From: Montanilutibacter psychrotolerans
Lineage (GTDB): Bacteria; Pseudomonadota; Gammaproteobacteria; Xanthomonadales; Xanthomonadaceae
Length of the DNA: 64,000 bases
Assembly: GCF_003719825.1 (NCBI RefSeq)
Contig: NZ_RIBS01000003.1
Location: 372,001 to 436,000, forward strand
Reading direction: 5' to 3'
The position numbers and the translations under genes are program-made. Shown piece by piece: positions 20,979 through 31,033 of the stretch (the first letter of the stretch is position 1; each line of letters opens with the position of its first letter). The notes below the pieces were generated by a model. The model searched no databases. It was not told the origin of the DNA and saw nothing but the letters and a program-made list of their open reading frames with translations.

Positions 20979-23900
20979 ATGGAACGACACAATGGCCGCC
21001 TCGCGGTCACGGCACTGGCGTTTGCCACGATGTTGGCAATGGCAGGCCAGGCGCCGGCGCAGGTGGTGCTCAGCCAGGTCTACGGCGGCGGCGGAAACAG
21101 CGGCGCACCGCTCAAGAGCGACTTCATCGAACTGCACAACAACGGCGCCACCCCGGTCGATCTGACCGGCTGGTCGGTGCAGTACGCCTCCGCCGCGGGT
21201 ACCAGCTGGCAGGTCACGCCGCTGACGGGCACGATCGCACCGGGCGGCTATTACCTGGTCAAGCAGGCCGACGGCACCGGCGCCGCCGCGCCGCTCCCGA
21301 CCCCCGACGCGATCGGCACCATCCCGATGAGCGGCACCGCGGGCAAGGTCGCCCTGGTCAATTCGACCACCGCGCTGAGCGGCGCCTGCCCGACCGGCAA
21401 CATCGACTTCCTCGGCTTCGGCACCGCAGCCAGCTGCGCCGAAGGTTCGGCGCCAACCGCCAACCTGGGCAGCGTCACGGCTGCACTGCGCGACGCCAGC
21501 GGCTGCACCGACACCAACGTCAACAGCGCCGACTTCGTGGTCGCCTTGCCGGCGCCGCGCAACAGCGCCAGCGCCGTCGCGCTGTGCGTTCCCAGCGACC
21601 TGCCCGTGCTCACGGTGGGCGATGCGGTGACGGTCGAAGGCAACGACGGACAGACCACGCTGTTCTTCCCGGTGACGCTGTCCGGCTCGCCCGACGACAA
21701 CCGCGTCGTCACCTTCGACTACGCCACTGCCGACGGCACCGCCACGGTCGCCGACGGTGACTACGTTGCCGCCAGCGGCAGCCTGCAGTTGGGCGGCGGC
21801 TCGCGCCAGACCGTCATCGCGGTGACGATCAACGGCGACACTCGCTACGAACCCAGCGAAACCCTGCGCCTCAACCTCAGCAACGTCGTCGGCGGCATCG
21901 GTGGCGACACCCAGGCCGATGGCACGATCGGCAACGACGACCTGCTCCCGGTGGTGGCCATCCACGACATCCAGGGCAACGGCGCGCGTTCGCCGCTGGC
22001 GGGCCAGCTGCTTTCCACCGTCGGCATCGTCACCGGTCGCAAGTCCAACGGCTTCTTCCTGCAGGCCGCCGACAGCGAGGCCGACGCCGATCCGGCCACC
22101 TCCGAAGGCGTGTTCGTCTTCACCGGCAGCGCGCCGCCGGCATCGGCCGCGCTGGGCAACCGCGTGCGCGTGGACGGTAGCGTCATCGAGTTCGTGCCCA
22201 GTGCCGATCTCGGCCAGGCACCGCTGACCGAGATCGGCGGGTCGCCGGTCGTGACCCTGATCTCGGTGGCCAATCCGGACCTGCCGCCGATGTTCTCGCT
22301 GCCGGCGCCGGTCGAGCTGACGGCGACCTTCCCGGATCCGAACGGCCCGCTCGACCAGCTCGAACGCGTCGAAGGCATGCGCGTCAAGATCGCCGAAGCC
22401 ACCGTGGTGGCGCCGACGCAGGGCAACACCAACGAGCCCAATGCCAGCGGCACCAGCAACGGCATCCTCAACGTGGTGGTGAGCGGCGTGCCGCGTCCGT
22501 TCCGCGAGCCCGGCATCCAGATGCCCGACACCCCGCCCGGGGGCGGCACGGTGCCGCCGATCCCGCGCTGGGACTTCAACCCCGAACTGATCACCGTCGA
22601 CAGCGATGCGCTGGGCGGACAGCGCTGGGAAGTGTCCGTGGGCCACCGCATCGGCTACGTGATCGGACCGCTGGACTACGGCTTCCGCCGCTACACCGTG
22701 CTGCCCGACCAGTTGCTGCCGAACCTGATCATGCGGCCAGTGGAGTCCGAGCCCCGGCCGGCGCCTGCCTCGAGCAACCCCGAGGCGTTCACCGTTGCCG
22801 GCTACAACCTCGAGCGCTTCTTCGACACCGTCAACGATCCGGCCACCGGCGAGCCGGTGCTGACCGCGGCGGCGTTCGAACGTCGCCTCGCCAAGGCCTC
22901 GCTTGGCATCCGCAACTACCTCAACACGCCTGACATCCTCGGCACGGTCGAGGTGGAAAACCTGTCGACGCTGCAGGCGCTGGCCACCCGCATCAACAGT
23001 GACGCGGTCGCCGCCGGCCAGCCCGACCCGAGCTACGTGCCGTACCTGATCGAAGGCAACGACGTCGGCGGCATCGACATCGGTTTCCTGGTCAAGACCG
23101 CCCAGGTGCAGGTCGGCATCGCACGCGTCGAAGTTGTCGCGGTGACGCAAGTCGGCAAGGACACCACCTGGCTCGAGCCGGGCGGCAGCACCAGCCTCCT
23201 CAACGACCGTCCTCCGCTGTTGCTGGAAGCGGTGGTGCACTACGCCGACGGCCGCGCGTTCCCGATCGACGTGGTCGCCGTGCACCAGCGCTCGCTCAAC
23301 GGCGCGGAGACCGACGACGCCGACGGCAACCGCATCCGTGGCAAGCGCCAGCGCCAGGCCGAGTTCCTGGCGGCGTTCCTCAACGAACGCCAGGTGTCGG
23401 TCCCGGGCCGACGCATGGTGGTGCTGGGCGACTTCAACGCGTTCGAGTTCAATGACGGACTGGGCGATTCGATGAACGTCGTCACCGGCACGCCGAGCGC
23501 CGACGAGACCACGGTGGTGCCGGGTGACGGCATCGACCTGGTCGAGCCGAACCTGGTCAACCTTGGAACCCTGGAACCGGCCACCGAGCGCTATTCGTTC
23601 GTGTTCGGCGGCAATGCGCAGACGCTCGATCACGTGCTGGTCAACGAAGAGCTGATCGTCCAGACCAGCGACATCGCATTGGACCACGCGCGCATCAACG
23701 CCGACTTCCCGGAGCTCAACCGCAACGATGCGACCTCGCCCTCGCGCCTGGCCGATCACGACCCGGTCGTGGCCACGTTCGTACCGCGTCACCACGCCGA
23801 CCTTGCGGTCACGGTGACCGCCGACAGCGCCAGCGTGAACCCGGGCCAGGTGCTGGGCTTCCACACGGTGCTGGGCAACAACGGTCCGGATTCGGCAACC

Positions 23901-24599
23901 GCGGCGGGTATCGGTTTCGCGATCGATGCGGAACTGCCGACGATGGCGGTGGTGCCGTCGAGCGCCGCCTGGAATTGCGACGCCGCGCAGATCGACAACG
24001 GTCGCACCAGCATCGCGTGCAACGCCTCCACGCTGGCCAATGGCGAGACCGTCACGTTCGCGATCACCGCCACCGCGACGCCGGCACTGGCCGGCCGCTC
24101 GGTCAGGCTGGTGGCCGCCAGCGACGCGCAATCGATCGACGCGGTCACCGACAACGACGGCGCCGATGCGTCGATCGCGGTGCAGGCCGCGCCCGGCACC
24201 GCCGATCTGGGCACGCTGGTGTTCGGTCCGTTCCTGCACCTTCGCAGTGGCACCACCGGCCACTTCCCGGTGGTGGTGTGGAACGAAGGCCCCAACCCGG
24301 CGCAGCACGCCGTCGTCACGTTGCGCGGCAACGCGCCCGCGGCGAACGTGCGGGTCAATGCGCCCAATGGCTGGACCTGCAACGTCGCCTCCGTCGGCAA
24401 CGATTTCGCGGCGCGTTGCGAACGCAGCTCGTTGGCGACATGGGCGTTGCAGGCGTTCGACTTCGCGATCGTCGCGCCGCCGCGCGTCGGTCGCGCTGAG
24501 TTGACCGTCACCTCGACGGTGGAGTCGACGGCAACCGATCCGCGCGCACGCAACAACACCGCCTCGCATTCGGTTCGGATCATCGGTTCGCCGCGCTGA
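20979..24599 (+). CDS. Large secreted multidomain endonuclease/exonuclease/phosphatase protein
   Basis: Exported protein of 1206 residues (ExeM/NucH-like). Signal peptide to QAPAQ (about residue 27); lamin-tail-like domain about 30-140 ([19 protein letters not shown]); Calx-beta-like segment about 205-310 ([17 protein letters not shown]); OB-fold-like region about 315-580; EEP nuclease fold about 590-925 ([42 protein letters not shown]); then two DUF11-like repeats to the end. GDFNAFE and DHDPV supply metal and catalytic residues. The ATG at 20979 has GGGGA 6 nt upstream, better than 20967. A role in extracellular DNA degradation is likely. Confidence 0.88.
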   Translation: MERHNGRLAVTALAFATMLAMAGQAPAQVVLSQVYGGGGNSGAPLKSDFIELHNNGATPVDLTGWSVQYASAAGTSWQVTPLTGTIAPGGYYLVKQADGTGAAAPLPTPDAIGTIPMSGTAGKVALVNSTTALSGACPTGNIDFLGFGTAASCAEGSAPTANLGSVTAALRDASGCTDTNVNSADFVVALPAPRNSASAVALCVPSDLPVLTVGDAVTVEGNDGQTTLFFPVTLSGSPDDNRVVTFDYATADGTATVADGDYVAASGSLQLGGGSRQTVIAVTINGDTRYEPSETLRLNLSNVVGGIGGDTQADGTIGNDDLLPVVAIHDIQGNGARSPLAGQLLSTVGIVTGRKSNGFFLQAADSEADADPATSEGVFVFTGSAPPASAALGNRVRVDGSVIEFVPSADLGQAPLTEIGGSPVVTLISVANPDLPPMFSLPAPVELTATFPDPNGPLDQLERVEGMRVKIAEATVVAPTQGNTNEPNASGTSNGILNVVVSGVPRPFREPGIQMPDTPPGGGTVPPIPRWDFNPELITVDSDALGGQRWEVSVGHRIGYVIGPLDYGFRRYTVLPDQLLPNLIMRPVESEPRPAPASSNPEAFTVAGYNLERFFDTVNDPATGEPVLTAAAFERRLAKASLGIRNYLNTPDILGTVEVENLSTLQALATRINSDAVAAGQPDPSYVPYLIEGNDVGGIDIGFLVKTAQVQVGIARVEVVAVTQVGKDTTWLEPGGSTSLLNDRPPLLLEAVVHYADGRAFPIDVVAVHQRSLNGAETDDADGNRIRGKRQRQAEFLAAFLNERQVSVPGRRMVVLGDFNAFEFNDGLGDSMNVVTGTPSADETTVVPGDGIDLVEPNLVNLGTLEPATERYSFVFGGNAQTLDHVLVNEELIVQTSDIALDHARINADFPELNRNDATSPSRLADHDPVVATFVPRHHADLAVTVTADSASVNPGQVLGFHTVLGNNGPDSATAAGIGFAIDAELPTMAVVPSSAAWNCDAAQIDNGRTSIACNASTLANGETVTFAITATATPALAGRSVRLVAASDAQSIDAVTDNDGADASIAVQAAPGTADLGTLVFGPFLHLRSGTTGHFPVVVWNEGPNPAQHAVVTLRGNAPAANVRVNAPNGWTCNVASVGNDFAARCERSSLATWALQAFDFAIVAPPRVGRAELTVTSTVESTATDPRARNNTASHSVRIIGSPR

Positions 24600-24624
24600 T
24601 TCCACGAACGGGATGCACCACCTG

Positions 24625-24650
24625 AAAGGCGCGGCTTCGGCCGCGCCTTT
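24625..24650. terminator. Rho-independent terminator after the nuclease gene
   Basis: An 11-bp perfect stem AAAGGCGCGGC with a stable TTCG loop, followed by CTTCT, 26 nt after the nuclease stop. Confidence 0.85.
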
Positions 24651-25088
24651 CTTCTGCGCGTTCGAATGCGTTGGCCGGCGCACGGCCCCGCCCGCCCCAA
24701 ACGCCGGCCGCGTCTTTGCGCAAAAGCCGGGCCGCGGCCATCGCCCCCCTGTCGCACCCCTGTCGCAGGTGGACGCCGATCGACGTGCCGGACCGGACAC
24801 GCGCTGCGCCGCGATTGCACGTCCAAGCGCGCGCCCACGCCGCAGTACGCCACCGTACCCATTGCCTGCGGGCGTACACGCCGGGTCGCGCGTGCCGCAA
24901 CGCGCAACGGACCTTTTCCCGCGTTTGGTTATGATCGGGCGATCGTCGCAGCACGCGTTCGCGCGTTGCGACCGAGCCAGGTCCGGGATGTCTGCCGGAC
25001 CAAGCCGCCTGCGGCCTGCGCTCGTGTCCGGCACTGGATCCGGATGCGACCGTCGCGGGCCCTCCCTCCCCTGCCAGGATTCCGCGCG
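24651..25088. other. Intergenic region upstream of the dehydrogenase operon
   Basis: About 440 bp without a convincing gene. A short duplicated CCCCTGTCGCA occurs near 24750, and TATGAT at 24930-24935 is the best -10-like element for the downstream operon, although no good -35 partner is seen. It ends in AGGA 9 nt before the E1alpha ATG. Confidence 0.4.
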
Positions 25089-26162
25089 ATGAGCATTGCC
25101 GCGAGCTACGAGATCGAATACCTGCAATACCTCGGACCCAACGGCACCGCCGTCGCCGAGTTCCCTCCGGGTTTCCAGGACCCGAAAGCCCTGCTGCCGC
25201 TGTTCAAGCAGATGCTGTTCGTGCGCGTGTTCGACACCAAGGCCATCGCGCTGCAGCGCACCGGCAAGCTGGGAACGTACGCCGCCTGTCTCGGCCACGA
25301 GGCCACCCACGTCGGCATCGGCGCGTCGATGCTGCCCGAGGACGTGTTTGCGCCCAGCTACCGCGAGTACGGCGCGCAGTTCATGCGCGGCGTGCAGCCG
25401 CGTGAAGTGCTGCTGTACTGGGGTGGCGACGAACGCGGCAACGACTTCGCCGTGCCGCGCAACGATTATCCGTGGTGCGTGCCCATCGCGACCCAGTGCC
25501 TGATGGCGGCCGGCGCGGCGCTGTCGTTCAAGCTGCGCAAGCAGAAGCGCATCGCGGTCGCCTGCTGCGGCGACGGCGGCTCGTCGAAGACCGACTTCTA
25601 CGCCGCGCTCAACTCCGCCGGCGCCTACACCTCGCCGCTGGTGCTGTGCGTGATCAACAACGGCTGGGCGATCTCGGTGCCCCGCTCGGCGCAGACCGGC
25701 GCCAAGACGCTGGCCCAGAAGGGCCTTGCCGGCGGCCTGCACTGCCTGCAGGTCGACGGCAACGACCTGGTGGCCGTGCTGGAAGGCATGCGCCGCGCCA
25801 GCGAGCGCGCGCGCAACGGCGAAGGTGGCAGCGTGATCGAGTTCATCACCTATCGCCTGCACGACCACACCACCGCCGACGACGCACGTCGCTACCGCGA
25901 CGACGCCGAGGTCAAGGCCGCGTGGGCGCGCGACCCGGTGACGCGTCTGCGCACCTGGCTCACGGCGCAGGGCGTATGGAGCGAGGACGAGGAGAAGGCC
26001 TGGGCCGAGGAATGCGGCAAGAAGGTGGACATCGAGATCAACGCCTACCTCGAAACCCCGGTGCAGCCGGTGGAGGCGATGTTCGACTACCTCTACGCCG
26101 ACATGCCGCCGGACGTGCAGGCGCACCGCGCCGCCGCGCTTGCCCAGGAGGGTCGCCGATGA
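25089..26162 (+). CDS. 2-oxo acid dehydrogenase E1 alpha subunit (PDH/BCKDH type)
   Basis: Thiamine-diphosphate enzyme subunit of 357 residues that decarboxylates a 2-oxo acid together with E1beta. The TPP-binding GDGGSSKTDFYAALNSAG...NN motif spans about residues 160-190, and RLHDHTTADDARRYRD near 255 is the conserved loop. Two-subunit E1 enzymes act on pyruvate or branched-chain 2-oxo acids; sequence alone does not decide. It overlaps the E1beta gene by 4 nt. AGGA lies 9 nt before the ATG. Confidence 0.92.
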   Translation: MSIAASYEIEYLQYLGPNGTAVAEFPPGFQDPKALLPLFKQMLFVRVFDTKAIALQRTGKLGTYAACLGHEATHVGIGASMLPEDVFAPSYREYGAQFMRGVQPREVLLYWGGDERGNDFAVPRNDYPWCVPIATQCLMAAGAALSFKLRKQKRIAVACCGDGGSSKTDFYAALNSAGAYTSPLVLCVINNGWAISVPRSAQTGAKTLAQKGLAGGLHCLQVDGNDLVAVLEGMRRASERARNGEGGSVIEFITYRLHDHTTADDARRYRDDAEVKAAWARDPVTRLRTWLTAQGVWSEDEEKAWAEECGKKVDIEINAYLETPVQPVEAMFDYLYADMPPDVQAHRAAALAQEGRR

Positions 26163-27190
26163 ACGCCGCCAACAATCCGAAGACCGATGCCATGCAGGCC
26201 GCCCAGGCACCCGTCGCGATCACCCTGATCGAAGCCATCACCCAGGCGCTGGCCTACGAGATGCGCGCCGACGAATCGGTGCTGGTGCTGGGCGAGGACG
26301 TCGGCGTCAACGGCGGCGTGTTCCGCGCCACCGCCGGCCTGCACGCGCAGTTCGGTTCCGAGCGCGTGATCGACACCCCGCTGGACGAAACCACCATCGC
26401 CGGGCTAACCGTCGGCCTGGCGTCGCAGGGCATGAAGCCGGTCGCGGAAGCGCAGTTCGACGGCTTCATGTACCCGATGGTCGACTTCCTGGTCTGCCAC
26501 GCCGCGCGCATGCGCTACCGCACGCGCGGACGCCTGCACTGCCCGATGGTGCTGCGCGTGCCGTGGGGCGGCGGCATCCGCGCCCCGGAGCACCACAGCG
26601 AAGCCAACGAGTCGATCTTCACCAACGTGCCCGGGCTGCGCGTGGTCATGCCGTCGTCGCCGCAGCGCGCGTACGGCCTGCTGCTCGCCGCGATCCGCGA
26701 CCCCGATCCGGTGATCTTCTTCGAGCCAAAGCGCATCTACCGCCAGTACAAGGAACTGGTACCCGATGACGGCGAGGCGCTGCCGCTGGATGTCTGCTAC
26801 GTGCTGCGCGACGGCAGCGACGTGACGCTGGTGACATGGGGCGCACAGGTCAAGGAAACCCTGGAAGCGGCCGAACAACTGGCCGGCGAAGGCATCAGCG
26901 CCGAGGTCATCGACGTCGCCACGCTGCGTCCGCTGGACTTCGCCACCATCGCCGAATCGGTGGGCAAGACCGGACGTTGCGTGATCGTGCACGAGGCCGC
27001 CAAGACCGCCGGCTTCGGTGCCGAGATCGCCGCACGACTGGCCGAGGAATCGATCTACGACCTGCGCGCCCCGGTCGAGCGGGTTACCGGCTACGACACG
27101 CACATCCCGCTGTTCCGGCTCGAGATGAAGTACCTGCCCAGCGTGGACCGGATCGTCGCTGCGGCCAGGCGCGCCATCGCCGCAGGCTGA
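26159..27190 (+). CDS. 2-oxo acid dehydrogenase E1 beta subunit
   Basis: Partner of E1alpha, 343 residues. The transketolase pyrimidine domain (LGEDVGVNGGVFRATAGL near residue 43; DTPLDETTIAGL near 72; RVPWGGGIRAPEHHSE near 135) is followed by the C-terminal domain with DVATLRPLDFATIAES near 255. The start at 26159 is set by AGGAGG 8 nt upstream and the ATGA overlap with E1alpha. It is followed 9 nt later by the small SH3 gene. Confidence 0.93.
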   Translation: MNAANNPKTDAMQAAQAPVAITLIEAITQALAYEMRADESVLVLGEDVGVNGGVFRATAGLHAQFGSERVIDTPLDETTIAGLTVGLASQGMKPVAEAQFDGFMYPMVDFLVCHAARMRYRTRGRLHCPMVLRVPWGGGIRAPEHHSEANESIFTNVPGLRVVMPSSPQRAYGLLLAAIRDPDPVIFFEPKRIYRQYKELVPDDGEALPLDVCYVLRDGSDVTLVTWGAQVKETLEAAEQLAGEGISAEVIDVATLRPLDFATIAESVGKTGRCVIVHEAAKTAGFGAEIAARLAEESIYDLRAPVERVTGYDTHIPLFRLEMKYLPSVDRIVAAARRAIAAG

Positions 27191-27199
27191 GACGCCCGC

Positions 27200-27568
27200 A
27201 TGCGCCGCGCACGCGTCGTCGTCGCCCATCGCGCCCCGGATCGTCCTGCGATCCGGGTGCGGCGCGGCGATGCCGTCGTGCTCGGCAACCGCGACCGCGA
27301 CTGGCCGCAGTTCGTATGGACCGTGGTCGAGGGCGGCAACGGCGGCTGGGTGCCGGCGGAACTGTTCGATACCGACCACGGCCGCGCCACCGCCCTGGCC
27401 GACTACGACACACGCGAGCTCGATGCCGATGCCGACCAGGTGGTGCAGCTGCACCACGAAATGGCGCGTTGGTGGTGGGCCGAAGACGACACCGGTGCGC
27501 AGGGCTGGATCCCCGAACGCGCGCTGGAACTGCTGGACGCCCCGGCGTCCGGCGACAACCCGACATGA
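27200..27568 (+). CDS. Small tandem SH3-like domain protein inside the dehydrogenase operon
   Basis: A 122-residue cytoplasmic protein without signal or membrane segment. It contains two variant bacterial SH3 units: residues about 18-58 (GDAVVLGNRDRDWPQFVW, GGWVPAELF) and about 62-112 (ALADYDTREL, WWWAEDDTGAQGWIPERAL), each ending in the GW(V/I)P signature of SH3 folds. It starts 9 nt after E1beta and ends 13 nt before E2, so it is co-transcribed with the complex. A scaffold or binding role towards E1/E2 is possible but unproven. Confidence 0.85.
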   Translation: MRRARVVVAHRAPDRPAIRVRRGDAVVLGNRDRDWPQFVWTVVEGGNGGWVPAELFDTDHGRATALADYDTRELDADADQVVQLHHEMARWWWAEDDTGAQGWIPERALELLDAPASGDNPT

Positions 27569-27581
27569 TCAAGGACCGGCA

Positions 27582-28973
27582 ATGACCGACAAGAAGACGT
27601 TCTTCCTTCCCGACCTCGGTGAAGGCCTGCCCGACGCCACCATCGTCGAATGGTTCGTGAAGGTCGGCGATACGATCCGCCTCGACGACAACCTGGTGTC
27701 GATGGAAACCGCCAAGGCCGTGGTCGAAGTGCCCTCGCCGGTCTCGGGCAAGGTGCTGCGCCTGGCCGGCGCCGCCGGCGACGTGATCGTCACCGGCAGC
27801 ATGCTCGCCGAGTTCGAGGTCGATCCGTCCGCGCCGCAACGCGCCGAAGGCCAGGACACAGGCCACCATCACGGTGGCGGCCACGCACCGGCCAAGAGCG
27901 TCGGCAGCGATGCGCCCGGCCCGGGCAACGCGGTCGTGGCGTCCGACGAGGGCGGCGAGATCAGCGAAGGCGGGACAAAGCCCGAAGCGCGCGCCGATGC
28001 CGGCACCGTGGTTGGCGCGATGCAGAGCTCCGATGCGGTGCGCAGCGAGCAGGCGGTCGCGGTCGGCGGTGTGAAGGCGATGCCGGCGGTGCGCGCGCTG
28101 GCGCGCAAGCTCGGTGTCGAGCTGGGCCTCGTGCGCGCCACCGGCAACGACGGCGTGGTGACGATGGACGACGTCAAGCGGGCCGCCGCCGATGGCAGCG
28201 CGCGCCCGGGCAGCGCGCCAGCGTTGCCGGCCAGCGCGCCGGCCGCGGCTCCCGCAGCCGCAGCGCCCGCTTCGCGCAGCACGCTGTCGCAGTCCGGCAA
28301 GCCGATGCGCACCCAGCCGCCGGGCGTGAAGGCCAGCGGCCAGCCCGAGCAGCTCAAGGGCGTGCGCCGCAACATGGCGCGCGTCATGGCCGACGCGCAC
28401 AGCAAGGTCGTGCCCACCACCCTGGTCGACGACGCCGACCTGCACGCCTGGATCGGCAAGCAGGACATCACCGCGCGCCTGGTCCGCGCGATCGTCGCCG
28501 CGTGCAAGGCGGTGCCGGCACTCAACGCGTGGTTCGATGGCGAGAACCTCACCCGCACCCTGCACCCGCACGTCGACATCGGTATCGCGGTCGACACCGA
28601 CGACGGCCTGTTCGTGCCGGCGCTGCGCAATGCCGACATGCTCGACGGCGCCGGCATCCGTACCGCGATCGGCCGCCTGCGCACGCAGGTCGAAGATCGC
28701 AGCATCGCGGCATCGGAGCTGTCGGGTTTCACCATCAGCCTGTCGAACTTCGGCATGTTCGCCGGTCGCTACGCAACGCCGGTGGTGGTGCCGCCGACGG
28801 TCGCCATCGTGGGTGCGGGCAAGCTCAGCCACGATGTCGTCGGTGTGATCGGCGGCATCGAAGTGCACCGCCGCATGCCGCTGTCGCTGACCTTCGACCA
28901 CCGCGCCTGCACGGGCGGCGAGGCGGCACGCTTCCTGCGCGCGATGCTCGACGATCTCGCGTTGCCGATGTAG
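27582..28973 (+). CDS. Dihydrolipoamide acyltransferase (E2 component)
   Basis: E2 core protein of 463 residues. A single lipoyl domain occupies residues 1-80 with the lipoylated lysine in SMETAKAVVEV; an Ala/Gly/His-rich linker follows; the peripheral subunit-binding domain (MPAVRALARKLGVEL...GVVTMDDV) is at about 167-203; a Pro/Ala linker; then the catalytic domain from about 245. The active-site motif reads DHRACTGG, so the usual Asp of HxxxDG is Thr. AAGGA lies 7 nt before the ATG. No E3 gene is present. Confidence 0.92.
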   Translation: MTDKKTFFLPDLGEGLPDATIVEWFVKVGDTIRLDDNLVSMETAKAVVEVPSPVSGKVLRLAGAAGDVIVTGSMLAEFEVDPSAPQRAEGQDTGHHHGGGHAPAKSVGSDAPGPGNAVVASDEGGEISEGGTKPEARADAGTVVGAMQSSDAVRSEQAVAVGGVKAMPAVRALARKLGVELGLVRATGNDGVVTMDDVKRAAADGSARPGSAPALPASAPAAAPAAAAPASRSTLSQSGKPMRTQPPGVKASGQPEQLKGVRRNMARVMADAHSKVVPTTLVDDADLHAWIGKQDITARLVRAIVAACKAVPALNAWFDGENLTRTLHPHVDIGIAVDTDDGLFVPALRNADMLDGAGIRTAIGRLRTQVEDRSIAASELSGFTISLSNFGMFAGRYATPVVVPPTVAIVGAGKLSHDVVGVIGGIEVHRRMPLSLTFDHRACTGGEAARFLRAMLDDLALPM

Positions 28974-29138
28974 ACGCGGCGCAAGCGGGCAGGGGCGGAT
29001 CGATTCGCACGACGCGAGCAGGGGTTCCGGCACCGGGCCGGTCCTGTTCGCGTCGATCCGGACAATCCTCGCCACGACGTCTCTCGGCGCGGGCAAGATC
29101 GTCGAACCTCCTTCGAACCATCATTCGGGAGAAACGCC

Positions 29139-29524
29139 ATGACCCACCGCAGTCGCCTCGCCGGATTCATCATCGATTGCCAGACCGATGACCTCGACGC
29201 CGCCGCCGGCTTCTGGAGCCAGGCGCTCGGCGTCCGCATCGCCGACCCCGACTCCGGCGGCACGGGCAAATACGCCGAATTCGGCGGCACGCCCGGCGGA
29301 CTGCACATCGAGGTGCAGAAGGTCGATCACCCCTCGCGCGTGCACCTGGACATCGAAACCGACGATCTGGATGCCGAAGTGGCGCGACTGGAGGCCCTGG
29401 GCGCCAAACGCGTGGGCTTCGTGCAGCGCTGGTGGGTGATGGAGGCCCCGACCGGCCAACGCTTCTGCGTGTGGTCCGCATGCCCGAGGATACCGACCGC
29501 GGCGCGCCCAACGAGTGGCCCTAG
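29139..29524 (+). CDS. VOC (glyoxalase-like) family protein with 3' frameshift
   Basis: Small vicinal-oxygen-chelate fold protein starting MTHRSRLAGFIIDCQTDDLDAAAGFW. The frame is family-like to RFCV near residue 111, then turns into Arg/Pro-rich sequence and stays open to 29867. Shifting by one base at about 29470 restores VRMPEDTDRGAPNEWP and a stop at 29524, the normal family ending. A base is therefore missing near 29470-29471, by mutation or sequencing error. AUG has a purine-rich GGGAGA 8 nt upstream. Substrate unknown. Confidence 0.75.
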
Positions 29525-29565
29525 GCCAGGCTTAGCCGCGTGCCCGGCGGGTAGCACCGCCCCGC

Positions 29566-30663
29566 TCAGCCGTCGAACAACGGGCTGTCGTCCACCACCA
29601 CCCGGTCGCGTCCACTGGTCTTGGCCCGGTACAACGCCTGGTCGGCGCGCTCGAACACGTGCTCGGGCTGGTCGCGTGCGGGATCGCCCGCCGCCACGCC
29701 CAGCGACACGGTCAGCGCAAACGGCAGCGAGCTCACCCGCGCCACGCGCCGGCGGATCCGCTCGGCCACCTCGGCGGCGCCATCCAGCCGGGTGTGCGGC
29801 AACACCACCAGCAGCTCCTCGCCCCCGTAGCGCACCACCAGGTCGCTGCTGCGCACGGCGGCGTTGACCGCCTCGGCGACCGCCTGCAGCGCGAGGTCGC
29901 CGAGCCGGTGCCCGTGGCGGTCGTTGACCTGCTTGAAGTGGTCGATGTCGAGCAGGATCAGCGCGTACGGCTGGGCGTTGAAGTGCTCCTGCGAGACCGG
30001 ATCGCTGCGCAGGTGGTCGAGTGCGGCGCGATTGAGCAGCCCGGTCAACGGATCGTGGGTGGCCTCGTGGGCGAGCTGGTCGTGCCGGCGTTGCATGTCG
30101 GCACGTGCGTCCTCCAGGCGTTGTCCGAAGGCCTCACGCTCGGCGAGCAGGTTGCGTTGTTCGAGCACGCAACGGCGCAGCGCGAGCAACTGGCGCGCCT
30201 GCCGCACCAGGCGATGCAGGCCATCGTTTTGCCTGGCCGACAACGTGTGCGGGGCAGTGTCGAACACCAGCAGCAGGCCCAGCATCTGCCGATCGGCAAG
30301 CAGCGGCACGCCGATGCAGCACGGCAGCGCCCGGCCATCGACGAGCAACGGCAAGGTGTCGAGGTGTTCGCCGGCGACCAGCTGGCCGATCTGCAGCAGC
30401 TCGCGCGGCGCGGCCTGCGCGTGGGCGATGAGCCCGCCCGCGCCGGTCAGTTCCTGCTGGCGCAGGCCGGTACGCGCCTTGAACCACAACCGCTGCTGGT
30501 CGATCAACGCCAGCCCGGCTGCGGGCGCGCCCGTGAGCAGGGCCGCCAGCATGGCCACGTCGTCGAATGCGCGCTCCGGCAGCGTGTCGAGCAGCGCATG
30601 GGCATCCAGCGCGGCCTGGCGCCGGGTCTCGCCTACATCCGACGGGGGCGGTGTGGGGCTCAT
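29566..30663 (-). CDS. GAF-GGDEF diguanylate cyclase
   Basis: Cytoplasmic 365-residue signalling enzyme. Residues about 12-165 form a GAF sensor domain, a short coiled linker follows (LEQRNLLAEREAFGQRLEDARADMQRRH), and the GGDEF domain begins at about 198 (THDPLTGLLNR). The active loop is RYGGEEL, an intact GG(D/E)EF site, and RSSD five residues upstream is an inhibitory I-site. It should make cyclic-di-GMP and be product-inhibited. Start at 30663 (MSPTPPPSD). A strong bidirectional hairpin separates it from cspA. Confidence 0.93.
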   Translation of the reverse strand: MSPTPPPSDVGETRRQAALDAHALLDTLPERAFDDVAMLAALLTGAPAAGLALIDQQRLWFKARTGLRQQELTGAGGLIAHAQAAPRELLQIGQLVAGEHLDTLPLLVDGRALPCCIGVPLLADRQMLGLLLVFDTAPHTLSARQNDGLHRLVRQARQLLALRRCVLEQRNLLAEREAFGQRLEDARADMQRRHDQLAHEATHDPLTGLLNRAALDHLRSDPVSQEHFNAQPYALILLDIDHFKQVNDRHGHRLGDLALQAVAEAVNAAVRSSDLVVRYGGEELLVVLPHTRLDGAAEVAERIRRRVARVSSLPFALTVSLGVAAGDPARDQPEHVFERADQALYRAKTSGRDRVVVDDSPLFDG

Positions 30664-30755
30664 GACAACGCCATCCTCCCATCGCCCGGCACCGGTTCGC
30701 CAGCGTCTGGAGGCTGAAACATCGCACAACGGGCGCGACCGGCGCCCCAAAAAGA

Positions 30756-30781
30756 AAAAGCCCGGCCGAAGCCGGGCTTTT
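30756..30781. terminator. Bidirectional terminator between cspA and the GGDEF gene
   Basis: An 11-bp perfect stem AAAAGCCCGGC with a CGAA loop, with A- and T-rich flanks on both sides. On the minus strand it follows the cspA stop by about 43 nt. Confidence 0.85.
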
Positions 30782-30823
30782 CTGGTCGCGGGCCGCGCTA
30801 GGCGCGGCGCCGTGACATGTGGT

Positions 30824-31033
30824 TCAGACCGGCTCGACAGCGTCGGCCTGCAGGCCCTTCTGGCCCTGCACGACGGTGAAGCTCACCTTCTGGCCTTCCT
30901 GCAGGCTCTTGAAGCCCTGGGTCTGGATGGCGCGGAAGTGAACGAACACGTCTTCGCCATTCTCACGGCTGATGAAGCCAAAGCCCTTGGCATCGTTGAA
31001 CCACTTGACGGTACCGGTTTCACGGTTCGACAT
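30824..31033 (-). CDS. cspA: Cold-shock domain protein (CspA family)
   Basis: A 69-residue single-strand nucleic-acid-binding protein. RNP1 (KGFGFI, residues 16-21) and RNP2 (VFVHF, 29-33) are intact, with the N-terminal [14 protein letters not shown] signature. An AAGGAG site lies 8 nt before the ATG. The roughly 280 bp upstream contain no gene and may hold a long 5' leader, as is usual for Csp genes, but I see no specific leader structure. Confidence 0.97.
   Translation of the reverse strand: MSNRETGTVKWFNDAKGFGFISRENGEDVFVHFRAIQTQGFKSLQEGQKVSFTVVQGQKGLQADAVEPV

Noticed and set aside
24613-25092. Open plus-strand frame before E1alpha
   Set aside because: It spans the terminator and promoter region and lacks recognisable sequence.
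20874-26210. A very long uninterrupted minus-strand frame (about 1778 codons) opposite the nuclease and E1alpha genes
   Set aside because: It is a codon-bias shadow of strongly GC3-biased genes on the plus strand: no ribosome site, no signal or family motif, and a repetitive Arg/Val/Asp/Gly composition.
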